Position numbers and translations under genes: made by a program. The notes under the pieces were generated by a model. It was not told where the DNA came from. It did not search any database and was given only the letters and a program-made list of their open reading frames with translations. A DNA stretch of 64,000 nt from Mesobacillus subterraneus (lineage in GTDB: Bacteria; Bacillota; Bacilli; Bacillales; Cytobacillaceae), in NCBI RefSeq assembly GCF_020524355.2, contig NZ_CP129019.1, positions 1,984,001 through 2,048,000 on the forward strand, read 5' to 3'. Of this stretch, positions 52,906 through 62,444 are shown in pieces. Positions within the stretch are counted from its first letter, which is position 1, and each line of letters begins with the position of its first letter.

Positions 52906-53012
52906 CCTCCTGAAAAATTAATTGAAAATTCATAATGAATTGTAATACTAAATTTCGAACGTAACTGTAGCCTATTTAACGTTTTTTTTAAAATAGTTTT
53001 CTTAAAAGTCGA

Positions 53013-53040
53013 AATTATCTAATAAGTTATAGAATTATCT
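53013..53040. promoter_or_regulatory. Direct repeat in the monooxygenase/Crp intergenic region
   Basis: AATTATCT occurs at 53013 and again at 53033, 20 bp apart (about two helical turns), in the divergent region between the catabolic operon and the first Crp/Fnr gene. It is a possible operator; no regulator can be assigned. Confidence 0.3.
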
Positions 53041-53097
53041 CAATGTTTCCCCTATGATAATGTTAGATATCAGCTTCACTCATAGGGAGGTTATAGG

Positions 53098-53721
53098 ATG
53101 GTTACGGTGTATGAGGAAGTCTTTCATTGGGAGAATTATTTGAGATACGGTACTCGGCAGTTTTTCAGAAAAAAGGAGTGCATTTATAAGCAAGGGGAAT
53201 ATGGTGAAGGCTTTTATTATCTGCACAAAGGACTTGTAAGAATCGTCACAGAATCAGCTGCTGGAAAAGAAAACATGCTGAACATCGTCATCCCTAACCA
53301 GTTGTTGGGTGTCCAGTCACTCGACCAGAAAACACATTTCACAACCGCAATCGCAGTTAAAGACTCCATCGTTTATCACTTCTCAGCAGATGAATTCCGA
53401 AAACTCATGATCACCCATCCAGAGCTCTTCAAGCTTTTTTCAAAAAGCGTTATCCACAAAATGAAAATTCTTTTAGACCGGATAAATATGAATGCGCTTA
53501 CATCGGAACAAAAGCTAGCCGTCTTACTCCACAACATCTGCGATGAATTCAAGAATTACGAGATTCCGATTTCCCAGCAAGACCTTGCCTGTTGCACCGG
53601 ACTTACAAGAATTACCGTCTATAAAGTCCTCAAACAATGGCAGGAAGCCGGCATAATTGAGATCGCCAAACGAAAATACTTCATAAAAAAACCAGATTTC
53701 CTAAGAAACCTGGTTAGTTAA
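53098..53721 (+). CDS. Crp/Fnr family regulator
   Basis: A 207-aa regulator with an N-terminal cyclic-nucleotide-binding-like beta barrel (about 15-120, IYKQGEYGEGFYYLHKGLVRI) and a C-terminal winged helix (ISQQDLACCTGLTRITVYKVLKQWQEAGII). No Fnr-type N-terminal cysteine cluster. Divergent from the catabolic operon, so it is a candidate controller of it. GGGAGG precedes the ATG. Confidence 0.88.
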   Translation: MVTVYEEVFHWENYLRYGTRQFFRKKECIYKQGEYGEGFYYLHKGLVRIVTESAAGKENMLNIVIPNQLLGVQSLDQKTHFTTAIAVKDSIVYHFSADEFRKLMITHPELFKLFSKSVIHKMKILLDRINMNALTSEQKLAVLLHNICDEFKNYEIPISQQDLACCTGLTRITVYKVLKQWQEAGIIEIAKRKYFIKKPDFLRNLVS

Positions 53722-54341
53722 TCCACATGGTGATGACTGGCAAGCGCCCTTATTTTATCAAAGTTGGTGATAATGATTTCACGCTTGTGAAGCTCTATGT
53801 ATCCGTTCTGCTTCCACTTTTGAATAATCTTGTTCACGGTAATACGGGACGTGCCAATGTATTTAGAAAAAGCCGTCTGATTCATCGAGGCATTCCCGTT
53901 CTCCTGAACAAGCTTGAGCAGATAAAACGCCATTTGCTGCTCAACCGGACTATCCAGATGGGCAATGATTTCGGCCAGCGTCCTGAATTTATAAATCAGC
54001 GAGTCTGTATAAATTCCCGCCGCTTCCGGATGTTGCCTGCAAATCGTCGCAATGACATCATCGGAAAAATAATAAACCAGCGAAGGACAAGTCGTCGTTC
54101 CGCTCGTCAAGTAAGGCTCTCCATGGACACCATGTTCACCGAACAGCATCCCAGGCGGAACCATGTTGATGATCCGCTCATCTCCCTTGTCCGAAAGAAG
54201 CGTAACTTTGATTTCACCTTTCTTCAAATAAAAGATCCCTCTTCCAGCTTCCCCCTGAAGATAGACAACCTTGTTCTTCTCGAACTCAAACAGCTTTCCA
54301 TAGGACAAATAGGGCTCCCATTGATAACGAAGAAAATGCAT
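53718..54341 (-). CDS. Crp/Fnr family regulator
   Basis: A second Crp/Fnr protein of 207 aa, also without an iron-sulfur cysteine cluster. It has VVYLQGEAGRGIFYLKKGEIKVTLLSD in the sensor barrel and MNQTAFSKYIGTSRITVNKIIQKWKQNGYI in the HTH. The gene converges on the other regulator with a 4-bp overlap of their ends. ATG 54341 is favoured (GGAAGG upstream) because it gives the same length as its neighbour; an in-frame start at 54425 lacks a ribosome site. Confidence 0.85.
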   Translation of the reverse strand: MHFLRYQWEPYLSYGKLFEFEKNKVVYLQGEAGRGIFYLKKGEIKVTLLSDKGDERIINMVPPGMLFGEHGVHGEPYLTSGTTTCPSLVYYFSDDVIATICRQHPEAAGIYTDSLIYKFRTLAEIIAHLDSPVEQQMAFYLLKLVQENGNASMNQTAFSKYIGTSRITVNKIIQKWKQNGYIELHKREIIITNFDKIRALASHHHVD

Positions 54342-54461
54342 ACCATCACCTTCCTCATTTTTTCCGGTTAATATTTTCATAATTATGATAATTATATCAC
54401 TTTGAGTGAGCATAGCGAAAAACATATTTTAAAATAAATCTGTCGATTAAATTAGAAAAGT

Positions 54462-54489
54462 AAACCGCCTTCCTCTACGGAAAGCGGCT
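54462..54489 (-). terminator. Terminator after the ABC permease
   Basis: CCGCCTTCC/GGAAAGCGG imperfect stem with a T-rich tail on the minus strand. A near-identical hairpin follows the ChaB gene at 59393. Confidence 0.6.
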
Positions 54490-54498
54490 ATGTTTTTT

Positions 54499-56433
54499 CT
54501 AATTAATCAAGTGCAATAGCATCTTCTTCCTGGCATAAAAAAATGATCCAACCTGGATGATCAGGTAAATGCCAGCAATCTGCAGGAAATGCATCAATAT
54601 ATCTGGGTTTTGCATGATTCCTCCGACGTCTGTTGACAAGATTGCAAGGTAAAAGAAAGCTAGTGTCGTTCCGAGAACAGTTGGTGCAAAGAAGATCGTC
54701 CCTAATTCTCTGGATACGTTTTGTTTTATTTCCTTTGATGCCATCCCGATTTTAGTTAGTTTCCGATATTTCAATTTCTCAGTTTCGACTTCGGAAAAGA
54801 GATTAAGATACAGCAAAACAAAAGTGCCGAAAAAGAACATGATGCTTAAAAAAGTAGTCACATAGAACATCATTCCATTGGTGGTTTTATTTTGATGATA
54901 GTCTCCTATCTTTGAGACCACCCGAAACAATTCGGATTCTGAGGTATGCTCCATATCGGGATAATTCATGGGTGGAGTCAACTTATTGTTAACATGGAAT
55001 TTCTCTTCTAATTCATTTACGGGAATTTCGCTATCTTTCCAGTTCTCAACATTAATTAGATGAAGATTAAGTTCATACCCCTCCACTCTATTCCGCAGAA
55101 AATCAAATTCGGACTGATTAACGACAATGAATTCATATGCATTTGGCAGCAAATTAATTGTGTTTTCAATTACTTGATCCTTCAATTGATAAGTTACAAC
55201 TTCATTATTAATAGTTAACTGAATAGATTCGACCATATCAGGATGAGCATATTCTGGATCAGAGTTTAAATAAAATAGGTATTCATTCTTCCCCAACGAT
55301 ACTTGACTCGAAGTCAGTTTATTGAAATCATCCAGTGCCATAAAATCATAAGTCTGATATCCATCGACATATTCAAGTTTTTCATAATGATTGAATATCG
55401 GTATTTGAAGATGTTCCTTTAGATCTATGACCTCATTTAGCTCTTCAACAGAAATTGTATTCTTCGTTTCTGACTGATAAAAAGCGACATCATATGGATG
55501 ATTATTCACAGCATCCTTTTCAGAAGCCTTATAAAAGGTCAATAATAAGGTGCTATAGAAGATGGTGATCATAATCATTACCGTCACGAGCATGATAATG
55601 GAAGTCAACTGCTTGAATTTATAATCAAGGCTGCTCAGGAAAAGCAATCTGCGATAGTAAAATCCGGGAAACTTCTTAGCAAGGTTGATTAGGAAACTAG
55701 CAGCTTGGTTAATTGAAATATACAGGCCTAATAACATCGACAATGTCCACAGCGGCAGATAGGCACCATTTGAGCTTTCAAATGTAAAATAAAGAATCAG
55801 AAGCGAGCCGGCCATCATCAGCAGTCCGAAGCCGCCTATCAATGGACTTCTCATTTTGATTGAGTCAGCGTACCTGTTGCTCTTCATGCTAAGAATCAGG
55901 CTGCTTCTCATCGTCTGAAGCAAAGATTTCCCTACAGCTAGTATGAATACGGCAATAAATGCTCCGATAGAGAAAAAGAACATTTTACCTGTAAAGTGAA
56001 ACGGAACATCCTCCAATTCGATGAAATTCATCAACAGCATAAAAAACAATCTTGAGAAAATAGCTCCAGCAAGCAGTCCTGATAGAATGGATAAAATGGC
56101 GATTGCTGCATTTTCCAAGATAAGCAATTTGCTTAAGTCTCTTCTTGCCATGCCCAATGTCATAAAAAGCCCAAACTCACTTTTTCTCTTTTTCATAAAA
56201 ACATTATGGGCATAACTGATAAAGAAAATCGTAAAAATAATCAACGCTGCTCCAGGAATCGATAAAGCATCCTGCAGGCTCTCCATCTTCTTCCCTTGTT
56301 CAACCCTGCTGTTAAAATAAACGGTCGAGAACATAAAGAAGAACATCACCGCAAAACTGTTGCAAAGATAATAAAAGATATACTTCTTATAGTTAACTCT
56401 CACCATCTTCCAAACCACTTGATTAAATGTCAT
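54499..56433 (-). CDS. BceB-type ABC transporter permease
   Basis: A 644-aa FtsX-domain permease with about ten helices. A large extracytoplasmic domain (about residues 310-520) lies between helices 7 and 8, the hallmark of BceB-type antimicrobial peptide transporters. It starts [23 protein letters not shown] and contains KKRKSEFGLFMTLGM. It likely frees lipid II-cycle intermediates from peptide antibiotics and also acts as the sensor for the adjacent two-component system. It overlaps the ATPase gene by 11 bp. Confidence 0.9.
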   Translation of the reverse strand: MTFNQVVWKMVRVNYKKYIFYYLCNSFAVMFFFMFSTVYFNSRVEQGKKMESLQDALSIPGAALIIFTIFFISYAHNVFMKKRKSEFGLFMTLGMARRDLSKLLILENAAIAILSILSGLLAGAIFSRLFFMLLMNFIELEDVPFHFTGKMFFFSIGAFIAVFILAVGKSLLQTMRSSLILSMKSNRYADSIKMRSPLIGGFGLLMMAGSLLILYFTFESSNGAYLPLWTLSMLLGLYISINQAASFLINLAKKFPGFYYRRLLFLSSLDYKFKQLTSIIMLVTVMIMITIFYSTLLLTFYKASEKDAVNNHPYDVAFYQSETKNTISVEELNEVIDLKEHLQIPIFNHYEKLEYVDGYQTYDFMALDDFNKLTSSQVSLGKNEYLFYLNSDPEYAHPDMVESIQLTINNEVVTYQLKDQVIENTINLLPNAYEFIVVNQSEFDFLRNRVEGYELNLHLINVENWKDSEIPVNELEEKFHVNNKLTPPMNYPDMEHTSESELFRVVSKIGDYHQNKTTNGMMFYVTTFLSIMFFFGTFVLLYLNLFSEVETEKLKYRKLTKIGMASKEIKQNVSRELGTIFFAPTVLGTTLAFFYLAILSTDVGGIMQNPDILMHFLQIAGIYLIIQVGSFFYARKKMLLHLIN

Positions 56434-57187
56434 AGGTTCTTCCTCCTAAGACAGCAAGGTTATCCATGATTCGATTCAGGAACTCCTTCCTGCTTCCTTT
56501 TTTCACGATACTCGAATAGATCATTCCATCTTTGATAAAAACGACCTTATGACAATAGCTGGCAGCAAAAACGTCATGCGTCACAAGCAGGACCGTTGTC
56601 GCGAGCTCATCAACAATTTTTTTAAAGCATTCCATAATGACGGAAGAGGATTTGGAATCCAGATTCCCGGTTGGTTCATCCGCAAAAATCATCGCAGGCT
56701 CATTGACGAGCGCGCGGCTGACCGCGGTCCGCTGCTGCTGGCCGCCTGATATGTTGTAGGGGTACTTTTCAAGCGTATCTTGGATTTCAAACAGTTGAGC
56801 GAGTTCCTGTACTTTTTCTTCCATATCGCTTGCATGCTTCTTTTCCAATACCATTGGCAGCATGATATTCTCTTTAACTGTCAAGCTGTCTAAAAGGTTG
56901 AACTCCTGAAATACAAAACCGAGCTGGTTGCGACGGAACAGTGCAAGCTGATCGCCTGACATCTCACCAATCTCCTGCCCAGCGATAGTGACCTCGCCAG
57001 AAGTTGACTGGTCGATACCGCTCAGCACATTGAGAAAGGTCGTCTTCCCGCTTCCCGACGGTCCCATAATCGCCACAAACTCTCCTTTATTAATAGAAAG
57101 GCTTACTCCGTCAAGAGCCTTCGTCGAACCTTCCCCACTTGATCCTCCATAAACTTTTACAATATTTTGAGCATCCAGAATGACCAT
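56423..57187 (-). CDS. BceA-type ABC transporter ATPase
   Basis: A 254-aa ATPase of the MacB/BceA class. Walker A GPSGSGKT at 42-49, Q-loop [13 protein letters not shown], signature NISGGQQQR, Walker [14 protein letters not shown], and the H-loop LVTHDVF are all present. It energises the permease encoded immediately downstream. Confidence 0.93.
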   Translation of the reverse strand: MVILDAQNIVKVYGGSSGEGSTKALDGVSLSINKGEFVAIMGPSGSGKTTFLNVLSGIDQSTSGEVTIAGQEIGEMSGDQLALFRRNQLGFVFQEFNLLDSLTVKENIMLPMVLEKKHASDMEEKVQELAQLFEIQDTLEKYPYNISGGQQQRTAVSRALVNEPAMIFADEPTGNLDSKSSSVIMECFKKIVDELATTVLLVTHDVFAASYCHKVVFIKDGMIYSSIVKKGSRKEFLNRIMDNLAVLGGRTYDI

Positions 57188-57226
57188 TTCAGTTTCCCCC
57201 TAAAAAAATTGTAGTTTTTTAAGACG

Positions 57227-57471
57227 TTCGGACATTTCTGTCCCCCTACGCCTTTATATTTGTCCGAAGCAGGCTCATGTTTTCTGACAAATCCGCCACT
57301 CTTTCCTCTGGAGAAGTAACCCCGGGTTCGGACATTTCCACGGCGCTCTTTTCTTGTTTTGTCCGAAATAACCCCTGGTTCGTACATTTCCGCGACTCTT
57401 CCTGGCGGTTTTGTCCGAAGCACCCCCAGATTCGTACATTTCCGTAGAGCTCCTCCGCTCTTTGGTCCAAA
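57227..57471. repeat. Third 52-bp array, inside the Bce locus
   Basis: TTCGGAC/TTCGTAC occurs at 57227, 57327, 57379 and 57431. GTCCGAA/GTCCAAA occurs at 57262, 57361, 57413 and 57465. The last three units keep exactly the 52-bp period and the 34/18-bp spacing of the arrays at 7177 and 20156; the first unit is offset by a few bases. The spacers differ from both other arrays. It separates bceA from the sensor kinase gene. Open frames across it on the minus strand show the periodic, low-complexity look of repeat translation. Confidence 0.85.
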
Positions 57472-57614
57472 GAATCATTTAATCCGTAGAAAAGTCCAAG
57501 TAACGTCTGGCTCATATTAGGTATCGCGTTCGCTTCTAACTCCATAGTAAGCCGCCAATCAAAAGGCAACCATCGATAACGCTAAAAAATACCTTACAGT
57601 TTTGTAAGGTATCA

Positions 57615-58628
57615 TTATTTACTCCCGGTTGCTAACCAACGAAGTATAACCGTTGTTCCTTCTCCATGCACAGATTGGATGGTAATTTTAGCTCCAGTCT
57701 TGTCGGCGATCTTCTTGCTGAGGTAAAGCCCTATCCCTGTAGAATTGCGGTGCTGTCTGCCATTTTCCCCAGTGAAAAATGGCTGAAATACCCTCTCAAT
57801 GTCGTATGGAGGTATGCCTACACCCTCGTCAATAATGGAAAGATGGATGTGATCTTCCACCCTCTCAACCTTAAAAACAAGCTTTTTGTTTCCTTCCTTC
57901 AAGCTGGAGTACTTAATTGCATTGGTGATGATTTGGTCAATCATAATCTCATTCCACTTTGGATCCGTAATGATGAAAGCATCTTCTTCGCTAGATTCAA
58001 TAGAAGGAAAAAGCGATTGGTAGATCCATTCCTTTTTCCGCGCATTGATTAACTTCCGTAACGAACCAACCAGGTCAACTGTCTGCACCTCAAAGTCATT
58101 CCCAAACTGATCCATCCTGATCATCGTCAGACCTTGCTCGATGGATGTATGCAGTCGTTTATTTTCCTGCTGGATTTTTTCTAAAGTCTCTGTTTTTTCC
58201 CCATTATTCAAAATCAGCTCTATCACTGAAACCGGAGTCTTCAGATGGTGCATCCAATGGGACAATAAACTGATTCTCTCTTTGCTTTGTTCCTTTAACT
58301 CATTGTTTTCTTTAGTGTATTCACTCACTGCTCTATGTAATAATCGCTGGAATGCCTTCTGTTCCTCCGTACTGGCTGCCCATTCAACATTCTGACCCTT
58401 CCTGCGCATTTCGATAGCGCGGCCTGTTGGGTAAAAGCGGAACCAATCGATAAACAGATAAAGACTTAAGAAAAATAACCCGATTGCCAATGGGTAAAAA
58501 TATTCGTTGTTCGCAGGTTCACTAAGATGAAAAAATAACAGTACACAAACGATATTGAGAAGATATAATAGAATAAGAAGTATGCGGTCCTTTAAAAATC
58601 GGAGAAAGAGACTTTTAAGCATGTACAT
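57615..58628 (-). CDS. BceS-type intramembrane-sensing histidine kinase
   Basis: A 337-aa kinase with two N-terminal helices (about 14-34 and 42-61) joined by a very short loop, so it has no extracellular sensor, as in BceS. The phosphoacceptor His127 lies in SHWMHHLKTPV. N-box EIMIDQIITNAIKYS, G1 IIDEGVGIP and G2 GIGLYLSKKIA are visible. It relays signals from the BceAB-like transporter to the regulator encoded upstream, which overlaps it by 14 bp. Confidence 0.92.
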   Translation of the reverse strand: MYMLKSLFLRFLKDRILLILLYLLNIVCVLLFFHLSEPANNEYFYPLAIGLFFLSLYLFIDWFRFYPTGRAIEMRRKGQNVEWAASTEEQKAFQRLLHRAVSEYTKENNELKEQSKERISLLSHWMHHLKTPVSVIELILNNGEKTETLEKIQQENKRLHTSIEQGLTMIRMDQFGNDFEVQTVDLVGSLRKLINARKKEWIYQSLFPSIESSEEDAFIITDPKWNEIMIDQIITNAIKYSSLKEGNKKLVFKVERVEDHIHLSIIDEGVGIPPYDIERVFQPFFTGENGRQHRNSTGIGLYLSKKIADKTGAKITIQSVHGEGTTVILRWLATGSK

Positions 58629-59316
58629 TCCCTTCAGGAGTTTCTAGCATATATCCAACCCCTCGCTTGCTTTTGATAACCTGGCTTAATCCAAGCTTGG
58701 CAAGAGTTTGCTTGATCCTCGTCATATTCACGGTCAGGGTATTATCATCCACGAAAGTGACCGCATCCCACACTTCTTCAATCAGTTCTTCTCTCGAAAC
58801 AAAAGTGCCCTTATTCTCCATCAGCTTCTTCATCAATTTATACTCATTCTTCGAAAGTTCAGCCCTCGAACCTTCATATTCCAGCATCAGTGTCTTCTTA
58901 TCAAGACAAAGCGACCCTGTGCAGTGTTGATCCTCTTCTTTTGCGGAATATTCTCCATAAACTCTTCTCAACGTCGCCTTGATTTTCGTGTGCAGCATGT
59001 CGAAGGTAAACGGCTTCGTGATAAAATCATCCGCTCCCAACTCGATGACCATAATCTGTTCCATCTCCTGACTTCGCGCAGAAATCATCAGGATCGGCAC
59101 AGTCGATCTCTGGCGGAAACTTCTGCACAAATAATAACCATCATAATATGGCAGATTAATATCAAGCAAAACTAGATCGGGATTTATTTGGGCAAACTCT
59201 TCATCTATTTTTGAAAAATGAACCGGCAGTTCTACTTCATATCCATACCGCTCCAAATTCTCTTTGACCAGTTCACAAAGCTGAGCATCGTCTTCAATCA
59301 GCATGATTTTATACAT
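58615..59316 (-). CDS. BceR-type response regulator
   Basis: An OmpR-family regulator of 233 aa. The receiver domain has Asp9/Asp10 and phosphoacceptor Asp52 (LVLLDINLPYYDGY), Ser/Thr and Lys in SARSQ and TKPFTF, and a C-terminal winged helix (LSKNEYKLMKKLMENKGTFVSREELIEEVW, read in two parts). It should activate the transporter genes in response to cell-wall-active peptides. Confidence 0.93.
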   Translation of the reverse strand: MYKIMLIEDDAQLCELVKENLERYGYEVELPVHFSKIDEEFAQINPDLVLLDINLPYYDGYYLCRSFRQRSTVPILMISARSQEMEQIMVIELGADDFITKPFTFDMLHTKIKATLRRVYGEYSAKEEDQHCTGSLCLDKKTLMLEYEGSRAELSKNEYKLMKKLMENKGTFVSREELIEEVWDAVTFVDDNTLTVNMTRIKQTLAKLGLSQVIKSKRGVGYMLETPEGNVHA

Positions 59317-59392
59317 ATGTATATCTCTCCTAAAACTCTATAACTCTATTATAAATTTTACCAGTATTAAAAACACCCACATTTGAAAAATA

Positions 59393-59417
59393 AACCGCCT
59401 CCCTTTAAGGAAAGCGG
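59393..59417 (-). terminator. Terminator after the ChaB gene
   Basis: The CCGCCTCCC/GGAAAGCGG stem with minus-strand T-rich tail, downstream of the ChaB-family gene. The same hairpin type occurs at 54462. Confidence 0.65.
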
Positions 59418-59456
59418 CTATTTACTCAAGTCAATTGTGTTATAAAGTTTCAAACC

Positions 59457-59663
59457 TTAATCTTCCTCTTTTCTAACCCATTCATCATCATCATTCTTTT
59501 CATACTCATTTTTAACAGCACTCCACGCCACCTTAAAGGCTGTTTCTTCTTCATCGTATTGCTCAGAGGCTGAATTGAATGCCTCTTTGAAAATCTCCTG
59601 GGCATGATGTGGCAGGTTATCCTTTACTGAATCTGGCAGATCTTTTAAAGAATTATAGGGCAT
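59457..59663 (-). CDS. ChaB family protein
   Basis: A 68-aa protein matching the ChaB domain: NSLKDLPDSVKDNLPHHAQEIFKEAFNSA and AFKVAWSAVKNEYEKN (parts of one conserved stretch). ChaB is annotated with cation transport regulation in E. coli, but its role in Bacilli is unclear. The ATG at 59663 follows AAGGAGG at 8 nt. Confidence 0.88.
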   Translation of the reverse strand: MPYNSLKDLPDSVKDNLPHHAQEIFKEAFNSASEQYDEEETAFKVAWSAVKNEYEKNDDDEWVRKEED

Positions 59664-59834
59664 ATTGCATACCTCCTTAGGATTGAATTTTCTTCTACTT
59701 TTCCCGTACACATAAAAATAAAACAATAGACTTTATGCTGGTTAAGAGAAAAGAAGGAATCCAGCTGGTTTCCTTTTTAGGAAAAGGGGGAACATTTTAT
59801 AAATGAGAGAAAAATAGAGGAAGTGTTCATAAAT

Positions 59835-60683
59835 ATGAATTCACCATCATCTTTAGAAGTCAGAAATAAATTGAAAGAAGTTAAACCGTGGATGCGCCGT
59901 TTTGCCCGCTTCGGCTATATTGCCAAAGGTCTTGTCTATGGAATGGTCGGAGCGCTCGCTGCTTTGGCAGCATTCGGACCAAAAGGCGACACAACCGGGA
60001 CATCTGGTGCCCTTCAATCAATCTCCGAAATGCCCTTTGGTGAAGTTGCCCTTTGGATGATCGGGATTGGTTTAATAGGATATATTTTATGGGATTTTAT
60101 TAAAGCCATTAAAGATCCGGAAAATGAAGGAACCGATGCTAAGGGTTTGATTAAAAGAACAGCATATTTCATCAGTGGACTCATTTATACGAATCTAGCA
60201 TTCGGTGCAATAAAATTAGCTAGTAACACCGGATCAGCTGGTGGAGAAAATTCGGAGAAAACAATTTCCGCCAAGTTAATGGAACAGCCCTTTGGCGTCT
60301 GGTTGGTAGGATTGGTTGGTGCGATTATTATTGGATATGGTGTGTACGAACTATATAGTGGAGCTAAAGAGAAGTTCATGTCTAAATTCAAAACGTATGA
60401 AATGAATGAAAAAGAACGCAAAACCGCACGTCTGTCAGGTAAAATCGGCCTGATCTCCCGTGGAATTGTCTTGAGTATGGTTGGATTTTTCTTCATTCGC
60501 ACAGCCTACACAAATAATCCCAATGAATCAAAAGGACTCGGCGGCGCATTAACGGAACTGGCAAACCAGCCATTCGGACAATTTTTATTAGCTATTGTGG
60601 CAGTCGGACTGATATTATACGGCATTTACCAAATCATTAAAGGCCGCTATCAACATATGAATTTTGGTCATAGTGGAAAATAG
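59835..60683 (+). CDS. DUF1206 membrane protein
   Basis: A 282-aa membrane protein built of three repeats of two helices. Each repeat opens with a pattern like RFGYIAKGLVYGMVGALA, KRTAYFISGLIYTNLAF or GLISRGIVLSMVGFFF and ends with QPFGxxL. This triplication defines DUF1206; the function is unknown. The ATG at 59835 has GAGGAAG about 11 nt upstream; the GTG at 59823 is too close to that site. Confidence 0.88.
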   Translation: MNSPSSLEVRNKLKEVKPWMRRFARFGYIAKGLVYGMVGALAALAAFGPKGDTTGTSGALQSISEMPFGEVALWMIGIGLIGYILWDFIKAIKDPENEGTDAKGLIKRTAYFISGLIYTNLAFGAIKLASNTGSAGGENSEKTISAKLMEQPFGVWLVGLVGAIIIGYGVYELYSGAKEKFMSKFKTYEMNEKERKTARLSGKIGLISRGIVLSMVGFFFIRTAYTNNPNESKGLGGALTELANQPFGQFLLAIVAVGLILYGIYQIIKGRYQHMNFGHSGK

Positions 60684-60893
60684 CTATATATGTAAAGACA
60701 AGCTAGTACGGATACCATTGTCGTATTAGCTTTTTCTTATGGTCAATAGACAACTACTCTAACAATTTCCAAGTAGTTGGCCGGACGTCTGATAATAATC
60801 CTTTGTAGTCGTGTTGCCTGTCAAGATGATTTAAAAAACACATAGCAGAACTACCATTTTCATTCAATGCCTCCTTTTTCAAATACTGCCCAG

Positions 60894-61103
60894 TCACCTT
60901 CGTATGATCTCGACGATCTTCCTGGTGGTAATGATCGAAGCAGGAAAAAGGTTCACAAGGGAAAAGCCGATTTGTAAAATGAATATCAGGAGACCATAAG
61001 GCACAAACATCATTTCAATATATTTAAAGAAGTAATCAAATAGGAATACATAACCTACAAAAAATACTATTGTTAATAGATAATATACAAATTTTTTTGT
61101 CAA
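60894..61103 (-). CDS. Small membrane protein, 69 aa
   Basis: Two hydrophobic helices (about 5-25 and 34-57) and a basic end (TTRKIVEIIRR). Not recognised. TTG at 61103 lies 7 nt after GGTGGAGG. Confidence 0.6.
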   Translation of the reverse strand: MTKKFVYYLLTIVFFVGYVFLFDYFFKYIEMMFVPYGLLIFILQIGFSLVNLFPASIITTRKIVEIIRR

Positions 61104-61179
61104 TAAATGACCTCCACCTTTAAATTAATAATTTAATAGAATAATGCTGTTTTGAATGGATTGCAGCTACGATACTTAT

Positions 61180-61662
61180 TCAATCCCCATATTTCTCAAT
61201 CCATTGATTCTGCCATTCCACATGGTCCATTTTTATGACCTCTTCGGAAGTTTTGCCATCGAGTGAATAAGGAGAACCTGCGATCCCATTCCCAACTGGG
61301 AAAGATATACCGCCAATTATTTCCCCCTTAAACATGAAAACACTGACTGATACCTTATACGAAAAACTTTTCTGCGGGCCGTATATTTTACTTAGAGGAT
61401 GATTTTTTACAATGAATCTCTCTTGTATGATTTCCTTTCCAATATAGGCATCAGGCTTCTCGGTTTGTACGGCCCAAACTGACATGTCAGGCTTATGAAT
61501 TAATTGTTCCCTTTTGATAATATGAGAGTATTTACCCTCATAGGATTTAATCGAATACCCTTGATCTTTTAAGTATTCTTTTGCTAATTGAGCATTTTCG
61601 TCTAATCTAGGTCCACAGGCTGTAAGCACAAATACAACAAGGAGAATGACTAGTTTTTTCAT
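61180..61662 (-). CDS. Hypothetical lipoprotein, 160 aa
   Basis: A secreted lipoprotein: the lipobox FVLTAC puts the lipidated Cys at residue 16, after the signal MKKLVILLVV. The mature part is a mixed alpha/beta domain (KEYLKDQGYSIKSYEGKY and FKGEIIGGISFPVG). No named family is recognised with confidence; it may belong to the DUF4830-like group of Bacillus lipoproteins. Confidence 0.7.
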   Translation of the reverse strand: MKKLVILLVVFVLTACGPRLDENAQLAKEYLKDQGYSIKSYEGKYSHIIKREQLIHKPDMSVWAVQTEKPDAYIGKEIIQERFIVKNHPLSKIYGPQKSFSYKVSVSVFMFKGEIIGGISFPVGNGIAGSPYSLDGKTSEEVIKMDHVEWQNQWIEKYGD

Positions 61663-61919
61663 GTGGAATACCCCTATAAGGCAAACTCGTTATTAAATTG
61701 CCTTCACTAACTATATGATTGTATCAGCAACTCTTTTTCTAAATTACGTCCTTATATGGTTTCCCACTGAGAGATTTGTCAACACTAATTACCGCCAGCC
61801 TTTTCAAACAGTTTTCTGCTTTAAAAGTGTATTAATTGACTATATTATTCTATAAATTTACAAAAAATTGAAACTTTTCTTTTAGAACTTCGTAAGTAAT
61901 TCTAAAGGGGGTCATCACC

Positions 61920-62240
61920 ATCGGTAAAACAATAAGCTTTATAGTTACTTTGGTAATCATCGGATTGATTAACTTCGCAGCAACGTTAATACTGGATTTT
62001 AGTTTTATAGATGTTTCCGTTTTCGTAGCTCTGGCCAGCGCATTCTTCATTTACTTCTTTAATTCATCAGGCGGATTCACAAGCCGAAGTATTGATATGC
62101 AAGTTCAAGGTGAAACAGGAATTAAAATGAACCAATCACAGGAAAAGTTTTCACCCTCATATGCATTTTACGCGTCGATTCTTTATTTAATTGGATCAGT
62201 AATAGCCACATTTTTTATGTACAAAGAGTACTTTCTATAA
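61920..62240 (+). CDS. Hypothetical membrane protein, about 106 aa, unusual start
   Basis: Three helices (about 5-25, 28-46, 83-102). The coding frame (IGKTISFIVTLVIIGLINF) is protein-like upstream of the first usual start codon, TTG 61950, which has no ribosome site. AAAGGGGG lies 9 nt before an ATC at 61920. The likely start is therefore ATC, or an ATG changed to ATC. The family is unknown. Confidence 0.5.
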   Translation: MGKTISFIVTLVIIGLINFAATLILDFSFIDVSVFVALASAFFIYFFNSSGGFTSRSIDMQVQGETGIKMNQSQEKFSPSYAFYASILYLIGSVIATFFMYKEYFL

Positions 62241-62444
62241 TTGATCTTCATTTGAGTATGAAATCACTCTTCTTCCATACTCATTTTTAATACATCCTAT
62301 ACCTTACGCTGAAAAAATTCGATATAAGATGACATATCCCTTCTTTGACCAGTAGATAATTAATTCCTTATCTGCCGTGGTAAAAAATAGACAAAATAAT
62401 AAGCCGTTTCCTGCTTAAAAACGGCTCATTGGTTTATGAAGATA

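Noticed and set aside
53727..54371. 214-codon plus-strand frame
   Set aside because: Antisense shadow of the second Crp/Fnr gene.
57157..57569. Several overlapping minus-strand frames over the third array
   Set aside because: They are open in more than one frame at once because of the repeats, and none has a ribosome site or recognisable domain.
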